Part shown: piece by piece, positions 55,678 through 62,460 of the stretch
How the letters are laid out: each line of letters starts with the position of its first letter
Position numbering within the stretch: position 1 is the first letter of the stretch
NCBI RefSeq assembly: GCF_052065415.1
Contig: NZ_JBQHUB010000016.1
Coordinates: 1-64,000 of the forward strand
DNA length: 64,000 bases
Direction of reading: 5' to 3'
From: Pseudoflavonifractor_A sp022772585
GTDB taxonomy: Bacteria; Bacillota; Clostridia; Oscillospirales; Oscillospiraceae
Notes under the pieces: model-generated
What the model was told of the DNA's origin: nothing
The model's database searches: none
What the model saw: only the letters and a program-made list of their open reading frames with translations
Translations under genes and position numbers: made by a program

Positions 55678-55740
55678 TGGGATAGCTGCGTAAGCAACGC
55701 AAGGGGGTCACTCCCTTGTTCGGAACGGCAGCGTAAAAAG
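55678..55740 (+). repeat. Dispersed repeat copy 4 (partial) beside the 40-bp repeat
   Basis: GATAGCTGCGTAAGCAACGCAAGG and CTTGTTCGGAACGGCAG match the start of the dispersed repeat; the palindromic half is missing. The 40-bp repeat shared with 43344 lies at 55609-55648. Confidence 0.65.
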
Positions 55741-55942
55741 TCATCATAGTTTTTTCCTCCTGTCTCGCAGCTTTGTCTAATCACTCTTACGGGAGAGGTG
55801 CGGAAATAACAACAATTCGCTACTATCTTGCTCACTACGCTGCTCCATAAAGGCCGGATTATTGCATGGAAAGCTATCTTGTACAGGGCTTCTTGAAATG
55901 ATAAAATGGATTCGACAACTCTGAATCTGATTGAAAGGACGC

Positions 55943-56542
55943 ATGGATATGACTCCACTTGAAATTATGAAACAATCCGCTGCCTATGCCAGTGGGTATG
56001 AGAATACACCAGTAATGGAGCAACAGCGTGCAAAACAGCTTTGCTGGGAATATAACCGCACCGCACCGGATGAACAGGAAAAACGCAGGTCCATTTTGCA
56101 GAAACTGTTGGGGTCGTGTTCGCAAATGACCGGTATTGAGCCGGATTTTCACTGCGATTATGGCTTCAACATCCATATCCATGGCCTTGCTGTTATCAAT
56201 TACAACTGCGTCATTTTGGATACTTCGCCAGTAAATATCGGTGCAGGGGCTTTTATTGCTCCCGGCGTGTGTCTGGCCTGCTCCGGCCACTCTGTTGATC
56301 CGGAACAGCGCAGTCACGGCATTGGAACTTCTGCGCCAATCACGCTGGAAGAGAATGTTTGGATTGGTGCAAACGCTACGGTTTGTGGCGGTGTTACCAT
56401 AGGTGCCGGTTCTGTCATTGGTGCTGGAAGTGTGGTAACACATGACATCCCGGCGGGGGTTGTTGCGGCAGGAGTGCCTTGCAAGGTCATTCGTCCCATT
56501 ACAGAAAAAGACAAAATTTCATCGGCGGAGATTTTATTCTGA
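55943..56542 (+). CDS. Maltose/galactoside O-acetyltransferase-like enzyme
   Basis: The 199-residue protein has the N-terminal Mac domain (EIMKQSAAYASGYENTPVMEQQRAKQLCWEYN) and a left-handed beta-helix of hexapeptide repeats (FIAPGVCLACSGHSVDPEQ with the catalytic-type histidine, then IGANATVCGGVTIGAGSVIGAGSVVTHDIPAGVVAAGVP). It transfers acetyl from acetyl-CoA to sugars. Start at 55943 behind GAAAGGACG. Monocistronic, likely cargo between mobile-element scars. Confidence 0.92.
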   Translation: MDMTPLEIMKQSAAYASGYENTPVMEQQRAKQLCWEYNRTAPDEQEKRRSILQKLLGSCSQMTGIEPDFHCDYGFNIHIHGLAVINYNCVILDTSPVNIGAGAFIAPGVCLACSGHSVDPEQRSHGIGTSAPITLEENVWIGANATVCGGVTIGAGSVIGAGSVVTHDIPAGVVAAGVPCKVIRPITEKDKISSAEILF

Positions 56543-56629
56543 TAGATAATAGATCATTGATACTGGTGTTTTCCAGCTTGGCAGACTGCTGAGCTTCGAA
56601 CAAATTGGCATCTGCGGAGGAAACGGAAT

Positions 56630-56995
56630 ATGTGGAAATGTCCGAAATGTGGAAGGGAATTCAAAAGAACAAATCAAGGTCATTACTGTGGTAACGAGCG
56701 GTTGGAGGAATTGCAAACAGCGGACAGCTACGACTCCATCTCCGTGACCGGGCAGTCTGCCGATTGGATAGAGGTGTTGGCGGTGTTTGCCGTGAAGGTG
56801 GCTGGATCCGATGCAGACGCCGCGGACGTGGCCACCATGGATGCCGACCGCATCGTTCGCCTGAAAGCGGTCTTTTGGGATATGACCGGGATCGCAACGG
56901 AGGTGGAAACGATCAACCACCCCGGCAGCGGTGACGACGATGGCTGGACGGAGCGAAACCTCTATATCACCATTACTATTTCCGGGGCCGTGGTG
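56630..56995 (+). pseudogene. Chimeric remnant: zinc-ribbon start fused to a conjugative-element hydrolase fragment
   Basis: The first 25 residues (MWKCPKCGREFKRTNQGHYCG) are like the zinc-ribbon start of DUF1801/DUF5655-type proteins. From about residue 40 the sequence (WIEVLAVFAVKVAG, ADVATMDADRIVRLKAVFWDM, DGWTERNLYITIT) matches an internal part of the NlpC/P60-type cell-wall hydrolases of clostridial conjugative elements. After about 56995 the frame is antisense to the next gene. Most likely a deletion scar. Confidence 0.65.
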
Positions 56996-57227
56996 AATTG
57001 CGCCGTTCCTTCTGTATCCGCGCCGCACAGCAGGCGATCATTTCCTCCGGCGTCGGGATCGCACCGGCGCACGGAATCTCGGAGACGATACCGGCGTCCC
57101 TTGGCTGCGCCATGAGGATGGCAAGGCTGATTTCCCTGCGGACTTCTTCCACGCTGATCCCTTCACGCGCGGCGATGACTTCCATGGCGCGTCGCGCTGC
57201 GGTAAGCTGCTTGGCATTTGTTTTCAT
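56976..57227 (-). CDS. Small Spo0A-C-terminal-like protein
   Basis: The 83-residue protein has MEVIAAREGISVEEVRREISLAILMA and an AIPTPEEMIACCAARI end, a pattern shared by small clostridial proteins related to the sporulation initiation factor Spo0A C-terminus. Start behind CAGGAGGGAAAC. An XRE operator copy (57339-57358) lies upstream, so it is probably controlled by the repressor at 57400. Confidence 0.6.
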   Translation of the reverse strand: MKTNAKQLTAARRAMEVIAAREGISVEEVRREISLAILMAQPRDAGIVSEIPCAGAIPTPEEMIACCAARIQKERRNSPRPRK

Positions 57228-57338
57228 ACGGTTTCCCTCCTGATATTTCTCTCAGCGATATTTATTGCTTAATTTAACGACAACATAGCATAAGTATTGA
57301 GAGGAAAACCGTCGAACATGGTCGAAAGTGTGAAGTTT

Positions 57339-57358
57339 TATCGTTCAATAAAACGATA
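57339..57358. promoter_or_regulatory. XRE operator copy 1
   Basis: TATCGTT-CAATAA-AACGATA, a 7-bp inverted repeat, upstream of the 83-residue gene. Same motif as 57747-57766 and 57792-57811. Confidence 0.65.
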
Positions 57359-57365
57359 ATGGACG

Positions 57366-57396
57366 AAAAAAGAGGAAGCCTGCAAAGGCTTCCTCT
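57366..57396 (-). terminator. Terminator of the XRE gene
   Basis: Minus strand GAGGAAGCC / GGCTTCCTC stem followed by TTTTTTCG. Confidence 0.85.
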
Positions 57397-57399
57397 GTA

Positions 57400-57714
57400 T
57401 CAGGTCTGATCGTGGTTCATGGCGCGCATGGTCTGTAAAACCGCGTCCTTCTGCTGGGGCGTCAGATTCACCCAGTTATCAAATAGCTCTTTCAATTCCG
57501 GCGTCAGCTCCACCATTTCGCCCTCTGCGAAGAACTGAGAAAGCGAGATGCCGAAAGAGGTACAGATCGCTTCCAGCGTACTGATGGAGGGAATCGTATT
57601 GCGGTGATAGATGTTCGCAATGGTAGAATTGGAAAGACCGCAATTTTTAGCCAGTCGATACTCTGTCCATCCGCGCTCGTCCAGTAGTTGATGCAGCCGC
57701 TGAAGCGTATCCAT
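57400..57714 (-). CDS. XRE-family repressor
   Basis: The 104-residue protein has an HTH (LHQLLDERGWTEYRLAKNCGLSNSTIANIYHRNTIPSISTLEAICTSFGISLSQFF) and a short C-terminal helix pair (LTPELKELFDNWVNLTPQQKDAVL). AAAGGTGG precedes the ATG. Two copies of its presumed operator sit in its own promoter and one before the neighbouring gene. Confidence 0.9.
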   Translation of the reverse strand: MDTLQRLHQLLDERGWTEYRLAKNCGLSNSTIANIYHRNTIPSISTLEAICTSFGISLSQFFAEGEMVELTPELKELFDNWVNLTPQQKDAVLQTMRAMNHDQT

Positions 57715-57746
57715 AGTTTCGCCACCTTTCTGTTCTGTATATATTT

Positions 57747-57811
57747 TACCGTTTTATTGAACGATATAATATTGTTTACTTGTATGCGTAATATCGTTTA
57801 ATAAGACGATA
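57747..57811. promoter_or_regulatory. XRE operator copies 2 and 3 in the repressor promoter
   Basis: 57747-57766 (TACCGTT-TTATTG-AACGATA) and 57792-57811 (TATCGTT-TAATAA-GACGATA) repeat the motif at 57339-57358, their centres 45 bp apart. Consistent with autoregulation. Confidence 0.65.
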
Positions 57812-57851
57812 AAGGCAACTCAAACGGATGACAACCCCACGGACAGACGAA

Positions 57852-57893
57852 GCCGCCCCTGTCAGGCTCAACGCTTGACAGGGGCGGCTCTTT
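57852..57893. terminator. Strong hairpin downstream of the LuxR gene
   Basis: GCCGCCCCTGTCA / TGACAGGGGCGGC, with TCTTTTT on the plus side, between the membrane regulator gene end and the XRE region. Confidence 0.7.
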
Positions 57894-57900
57894 TTCGTGT

Positions 57901-59559
57901 TCAGTTTTGTGCTTCTCGCTCCTGACGCAGAAGCGCGATGCAGATTTTGAGCTGATAGGCTTTGTGGACACCCAGCTTTCTGTAAATGTTTTTACGGTGC
58001 GTGGCAATGGTGCTTTCCGAGCAGTTCCTTTGTTCAGAGATCTCACGGGGGCTGCTGCCATCGGCCAGGGCCTCCAAGATCTCTCGTTCCGTCGGCGTCA
58101 GCATATCATAGCCCACCAGGAACATCTCATAGGTCGCCGGATCGATCTCGGATTTCCGGAAGTAGGCCAGCCGCTGGGCGTCGGCCTGCGCCGCTTCAAA
58201 CTGCCCTTGCAGCTCTTCATTCTTATCCAAAAGCTGCACGGCCTGCTCCTGCACGGTCTGCTTTTCTTGCTCCAGCGTGGTGATGATCTTCTCATGTTCC
58301 CGATCCTGCGCCTGCAGCGTGGCGGAAATCGGTTCAAAATCAGCAAACGCCATCTGCTCGCCGCCGCGGTCCTCGTCCCGCAGCCGATCCAGATCCCGAT
58401 GCACTGGAGCGAGATACCGGCGCGCCAGATACAGACAGCAAACAATGGCAGAAAACAGCAGCAGCGCCGAAAGCAACACCGTCTGCATAATATTTTTGGC
58501 AACAGCGATATTGTAATCTTCCTTCGGGATCAGCACCGCCAGCGTGTGGGGTGTCCCATCGCCCTTTGCCGCGGTAAGGCTTTTCACCATGCCGACAAAA
58601 GAAAAACCGTCGCCGTTCAGGGACACCAAACCGCTGCTCATGGGTTTAACGGTGAGAGCTTCGGGGGGAACATAGCAGAAGCCTTCCTCCGTATAGGTCA
58701 TCAGGGCGGCTCCTGCGTCTAAGGTGTCGCCGCTCTCCGTGGTCAGCAGGCAGGCGAGGCGGCTGAGATTGGAGGGCTGGTCATAGCGCGCGGAAAAGAA
58801 GGTCTGGTTGATGGCGAAGCCGCACATTCCATAGATCGTGCCGTCTGCCCCGATCATGGGGATCGTCAGCAAAACCGCCTTTTCCGAGGTCCCCGGCAGC
58901 GTAACAAGGTCAGTGGTGCGGCGGGAATCGGCAATCGGGGCGGCAGCCTGTACGGTATGCTCCGCGTAATTGGGGAACTGCCCAATATGGAATTCCTGGG
59001 CCCACTTCCGGTGCGGCATGACGTTGTGCGCTTTGCCCACGCTGGCAATGCCCCGGAACAGCAGCAGGTTATTGGTCACGCGCCCCGCGTTTGCCCTTTG
59101 CACATAGAGGCCGCTGCGGGCATCCGCTGTATCCCCGTCGCTCATGGAGCTTTCCAAGACGACAAACGCGCCGGAGCAGTCCGCCTGCCGGACATACTGG
59201 CTCAGCGGCTCCAGCATAGCGTCCTCTACCGCTTTGGTCGCCTCCACATTCCCGTCCAAATCCTCAAAGGAGATGCCCTGCTGCTGCAGCGTGTCCTCCA
59301 GCAGCGCGGTCATATCCTCGGAAAGAAGGATGCTCATAACGGAGACATTGTGCCACAGGGATTCCATATCGTTCTGAAAGACCTCCATCTGAAGATCCAG
59401 CGCCTTTTTGATCTCGGCCTTGGGACTGCTCAACCGGCCAAACAGGGTGAGTCCCGCATAAAGCGCCGCGATCAGCAGCACCGCCAGCACGATCATGTAG
59501 CCGATGAGCTTATGCCGCATGGAGCGCCGCGCGTTTTTCAAATAAGACAATACCTGCAT
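57901..59559 (-). CDS. Membrane-bound LuxR-family regulator
   Basis: The 552-residue protein has a transmembrane helix near 20-42 (LIGYMIVLAVLLIAALYAGL), an extracellular cache-like domain of about 300 residues, a second helix (about 345-368; IMQTVLLSALLLFSAIVCCLYL), a coiled coil and a C-terminal LuxR HTH (about 485-545; LTPTEREILEALADGSSPREISEQRNCSESTIATHRKNIYRKLG). There is no kinase or receiver, so signal passes directly across the membrane. Start at 59559; the longer reading upstream is arginine/proline-rich noise. It follows a solute-binding lipoprotein gene by 40 nt. Confidence 0.85.
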   Translation of the reverse strand: MQVLSYLKNARRSMRHKLIGYMIVLAVLLIAALYAGLTLFGRLSSPKAEIKKALDLQMEVFQNDMESLWHNVSVMSILLSEDMTALLEDTLQQQGISFEDLDGNVEATKAVEDAMLEPLSQYVRQADCSGAFVVLESSMSDGDTADARSGLYVQRANAGRVTNNLLLFRGIASVGKAHNVMPHRKWAQEFHIGQFPNYAEHTVQAAAPIADSRRTTDLVTLPGTSEKAVLLTIPMIGADGTIYGMCGFAINQTFFSARYDQPSNLSRLACLLTTESGDTLDAGAALMTYTEEGFCYVPPEALTVKPMSSGLVSLNGDGFSFVGMVKSLTAAKGDGTPHTLAVLIPKEDYNIAVAKNIMQTVLLSALLLFSAIVCCLYLARRYLAPVHRDLDRLRDEDRGGEQMAFADFEPISATLQAQDREHEKIITTLEQEKQTVQEQAVQLLDKNEELQGQFEAAQADAQRLAYFRKSEIDPATYEMFLVGYDMLTPTEREILEALADGSSPREISEQRNCSESTIATHRKNIYRKLGVHKAYQLKICIALLRQEREAQN

Positions 59560-59599
59560 GGCCTTTACCTGCCTTGATGGAAAGTTACGGAAAAGTGAT

Positions 59600-60928
59600 T
59601 TACTGGATGGAGCGGAACAGCGCCCAGGTCTCCTCCGCCAGCGCCTCCACATCCTCACCGGCAGCGGCCCGCTGGGGCAGCTCCTGCTGCATCTGCCGCA
59701 GGCCGTCGTACAGGGTATGGACCTTGGAATAGTAATCGGTGAAGCGCACCTCGGCCAGCGGGGTATAGGTTTCCTGCATGGTCTTGAGGGCGGCGTAGAG
59801 ATTGGCATAGCCCTGATCGGCAAATTCTACTTCGTCAATGGAATCAAAGGCCCCGTTCCGCACGGGCATATAGCCAGTAGAGGTCACGAAGTCCAGATTG
59901 CGCTGCTTCTCCGTCAGCCAATGGGCAAACAGACTGGCGGCCTCCGCCTTCTGTTCGGTGGTCTTGTAGGCGCACAGGCCCACGCCCGCCTGGGTCATCA
60001 GGGGCTCTGCCCCCGCTGTCATGGGCAGGGGGACCACCTGCAGGTCCATCGGCTCGCTGCGGCCGTCCTCATAGGTAACGGTATCATTATAATAGAGAAT
60101 TGCCGCGGAGGAGCCAAGACCGGACAGCACCTCGCCGGTCATGACCTGGGTATTGGAGTAGAGATCGGACACCACGATATGCCCCTGCGCCAGCGCACGG
60201 GCAAACTGCATCCAGCTCTCCTTGAACACGGCATTGTCGAAGTCATACCAGCCGTCTTCCGTGTAGAAATCCTCCGCCCCATGCTCCAGCGCGTTCAATT
60301 CCACGGCGCGGATGGGGTAGTCCATGGCGCAGAAAGGCTCCGTGCCGTTCGACCAGTCATAGAACTTCCCGGCAGCGTCATAGAATCCCTCCCAGGTGGA
60401 GAGGTCGTCATAGCCCACGCCGGTGGCGGCGGAAAAGCGGGCAAAGCCCGTGCCGTTGAGCATGAGCAGCTGCGTGGATTTGGACAGGGGGAATACAAGC
60501 AGACTGCCGTCATCTGCTTTACCGTCGGCAAGGAAGCCGGACACAAACTCGCTCCGCTCCTTCTCCGTGAAATAGTCATTCCAGTCCAGCAGCTTGTCCT
60601 CGCCCAGGGCGATGGCGTCTCCGATGTGGCAGGTGAAGAGGTCCGGCATCTCCTGCGCGGAATCCCTCTGTGTCTCTAACAGAAAGCCGCCGATCTTCGC
60701 GGCGCTGCTCAGCTCCGTCACCTTGACGCGGACGCCCTTCTCCTTCCCCTCGGTGCGGTTGAATTCCTCCACCAGCGTGTCCATCGGGGAACCGGCCTGC
60801 TCGCCGTATACGTGCCACATCGTCAGCTCCACCGGCTCCTTGGCTGAGAGCAGGGACTTGTTTCCGCAGCCCGTCAGGGCAAATACCAGGATGAAAGCCA
60901 TGAGAATGGCGTAACCTTGCTTTTTCAT
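59600..60928 (-). CDS. Solute-binding lipoprotein (ABC family 1-like)
   Basis: The 442-residue protein has a lipobox FALTGC (C21) and the extracellular solute-binding protein family 1 pattern (VELTMWHVYGEQAGSPMDTLVEEFNRTEG, DLFTCHIGDAIALGED, WLTEKQRNLDFVTSTGYMPVRN), typical of sugar binding. No permease or ATPase gene is near. The close-coupled LuxR membrane protein suggests the pair acts as a sensor. Confidence 0.85.
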   Translation of the reverse strand: MKKQGYAILMAFILVFALTGCGNKSLLSAKEPVELTMWHVYGEQAGSPMDTLVEEFNRTEGKEKGVRVKVTELSSAAKIGGFLLETQRDSAQEMPDLFTCHIGDAIALGEDKLLDWNDYFTEKERSEFVSGFLADGKADDGSLLVFPLSKSTQLLMLNGTGFARFSAATGVGYDDLSTWEGFYDAAGKFYDWSNGTEPFCAMDYPIRAVELNALEHGAEDFYTEDGWYDFDNAVFKESWMQFARALAQGHIVVSDLYSNTQVMTGEVLSGLGSSAAILYYNDTVTYEDGRSEPMDLQVVPLPMTAGAEPLMTQAGVGLCAYKTTEQKAEAASLFAHWLTEKQRNLDFVTSTGYMPVRNGAFDSIDEVEFADQGYANLYAALKTMQETYTPLAEVRFTDYYSKVHTLYDGLRQMQQELPQRAAAGEDVEALAEETWALFRSIQ

Positions 60929-61008
60929 CGCTGTGTCCTCCATGCACAAACACTTGTCCGTGAAAACGCTGTTTTCCGGTGATTTTTGAAAATATTTTTT
61001 CGTCCGTC

Positions 61009-61061
61009 TACCCTAAATCGAGGTTTTAGGGTATGACAAGATTTTAAATCTATGGTACAAA
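61009..61061 (+). promoter_or_regulatory. Dyad and candidate promoter upstream of the zinc-ribbon operon
   Basis: 61009-61033 is an inverted repeat (TACCCTAAA / TTTTAGGGTA). Overlapping it, ATGACA (61033-61038), 17 bp, TACAAA (61056-61061) is a plausible plus-strand promoter. The dyad also lies upstream of the minus-strand lipoprotein gene. Confidence 0.4.
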
Positions 61062-61118
61062 ACAGGCAGACGGGGAGGCGAAATCGCCGATCGGCCCCCG
61101 TCAAAGGAACAGAGAATC

Positions 61119-61170
61119 GTTAAAGGGGTACCCCTTTAGGTTGGAGCTTCGCTCCAACCTAAAGACCGCT
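61119..61170 (+). promoter_or_regulatory. Structured 5'-leader element, copy B
   Basis: GTTAA, AAAGGGGTACCCCTTT, a hairpin with 14-bp arms (CTTTAGGTTGGAGC / complement) and 3-nt loop, then GACCGCT. Same flanks and layout as copy A (9032-9082), with five stem pairs changed on both sides. Located in the presumed leader of the zinc-ribbon operon, 107 nt before its first ATG. The gap 60929-61276 shows no gene. Confidence 0.65.
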
Positions 61171-61276
61171 CGTCACCGTACATGGGGGGAAGCGGTCGCC
61201 GCTTTAGCGCTTCCATTGTAGCATATTCCGCGACAGCTTTACAAGACGAAATGAGAAAAAGAAGGGAGGAATGCGG

Positions 61277-61669
61277 ATGGAGCAGGCGAAGAAAACGGCA
61301 GCCTACCGGGTCGTCACCGACTCAGGAGGCGACAGGATCTTTCGCTTCTACTGCGACATCTCCGGCGAGCTGTGCTGCGTGAGCAAGCCCATCCGGGCGG
61401 ACACGGAGGAAGCGGCGCTGGAGCTGGCGTGGGAACAGGAGGGCAAGTGGGAGTTCAACCGCTGCCCCCGATGCGGCAGGTTCGTCTCCTCCGCCATGTT
61501 CAATGTCAACGCGGGATTGTGTCTGGACTGCGCGCCGTGGGAGGATGAGTATCCCTCGTTCTGCCATCACTGCGGTGCAAGGCTGCGGGAATCGGACGCC
61601 TGCTTCTGCCCCGCCTGTGGAGCGAAGCTGCAGGTGGGCGGCACAGACGGAAAGGAGGAAGCCAAATGA
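61277..61669 (+). CDS. Zinc-ribbon protein
   Basis: The 130-residue protein has a beta-rich N-terminal half and three zinc-ribbon-like CxxC pairs: CPRCGRF, CLDCAPW and CHHCGARLRESDACFCPACGAKL near the end. Start at 61277, six bases after GGGAGGA; an ATG two codons earlier is too close. Coupled to the next gene by a 4-nt overlap. Probably protein- or nucleic-acid-binding. Confidence 0.7.
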   Translation: MEQAKKTAAYRVVTDSGGDRIFRFYCDISGELCCVSKPIRADTEEAALELAWEQEGKWEFNRCPRCGRFVSSAMFNVNAGLCLDCAPWEDEYPSFCHHCGARLRESDACFCPACGAKLQVGGTDGKEEAK

Positions 61670-61974
61670 CAGACTATGACCTGAGAACCCGGAAAGCCCT
61701 GCGGCAGGTGACGCTGCTGGAGTACGGCTGCGGGCCGGAGACGCTGCGGCGGCGCAAGATCTGCCCCAGCTGCGGCAGGGCCAACAGCGCCGACCGGACG
61801 GACTGCGCCGACTGCAGCGCGCGTCTGCCGGAGATGACCCTCTATGACCTCTACCGTTCCCGCCACCGCTGCTGCCCCAAATGCGGCGTGACCGTCACCG
61901 ACGTGGCGCGGTACTGCCCCGAGTGCGGGGCGCGGCTGCCCAAGGGAGCGGCGAGACGGGAGGCGGCGGTATGA
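61666..61974 (+). CDS. Double zinc-ribbon protein
   Basis: The 102-residue protein has ICPSCGRANSADRTDCADCSARLP and CCPKCGVTVTDVARYCPECGARLP, two double-CxxC ribbons. Overlaps the genes on both sides by 4 nt, so all three products are made together. Confidence 0.72.
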   Translation: MTDYDLRTRKALRQVTLLEYGCGPETLRRRKICPSCGRANSADRTDCADCSARLPEMTLYDLYRSRHRCCPKCGVTVTDVARYCPECGARLPKGAARREAAV

Positions 61975-62423
61975 GCCTCTTCCGGAGGCGGGAGCCGCCC
62001 TTGCCGAAAGCGGCGGTGTGCTTTGCCTTGCCATTCAGGACCCGCCGTGCGGCGGACTGGCTGAGAAATCTGGGCGGCTGTCGGCCAATAGGCGTCCTCT
62101 CTGATGACTGCGGCGACGTGGCCTGGCAGTGTGCTGCCGAGCAGGCGGACCTTCTGCTGCTGGAAACCGACTTCACCGAGGGCGTGGAGGACAAGGACGT
62201 TTCCGCCCGCTGCGACATCGCCGTCGAGGTGCGGCGGAAGCTGCCGGATTGCCGCGTCTATCTCGTCTGCGAGGACGGACACCCGGAAAAGCTGGCCGCG
62301 CTGGAAAAGGCGGTGGAGCTAAAGCTCATCGACGGCTATTGCATCGGCGGGCTGACCGCCCGGCAGGCGGAAATCTGGCTGGCCGAGACGGCGCGCGCCA
62401 TGAACGAGCGCACAGAACCATGA
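61971..62423 (+). CDS. Degenerate receiver-like protein
   Basis: The 150-residue protein has a receiver-like pattern after residue 10: ADLLLLETDF at the phosphoacceptor strand (E instead of D), KLPDCRVYLVCEDG, then KLIDGYCIGGLTARQAEIWLAETARA. Like the 4910-5296 protein it lacks the strand 5 lysine and any output domain. Both are encoded upstream of a secreted beta-helix protein, so the two loci share an arrangement. Confidence 0.6.
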   Translation: MSLFRRREPPLPKAAVCFALPFRTRRAADWLRNLGGCRPIGVLSDDCGDVAWQCAAEQADLLLLETDFTEGVEDKDVSARCDIAVEVRRKLPDCRVYLVCEDGHPEKLAALEKAVELKLIDGYCIGGLTARQAEIWLAETARAMNERTEP

Positions 62424-62460
62424 ACCATGAACCGACAACCGAAAGGAGGACAACGCACGG

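Noticed and set aside
57852..57893. Hairpin as a tRNA-like structure
   Set aside because: Single long perfect stem, no cloverleaf and no CCA or anticodon arm; reads as a terminator.
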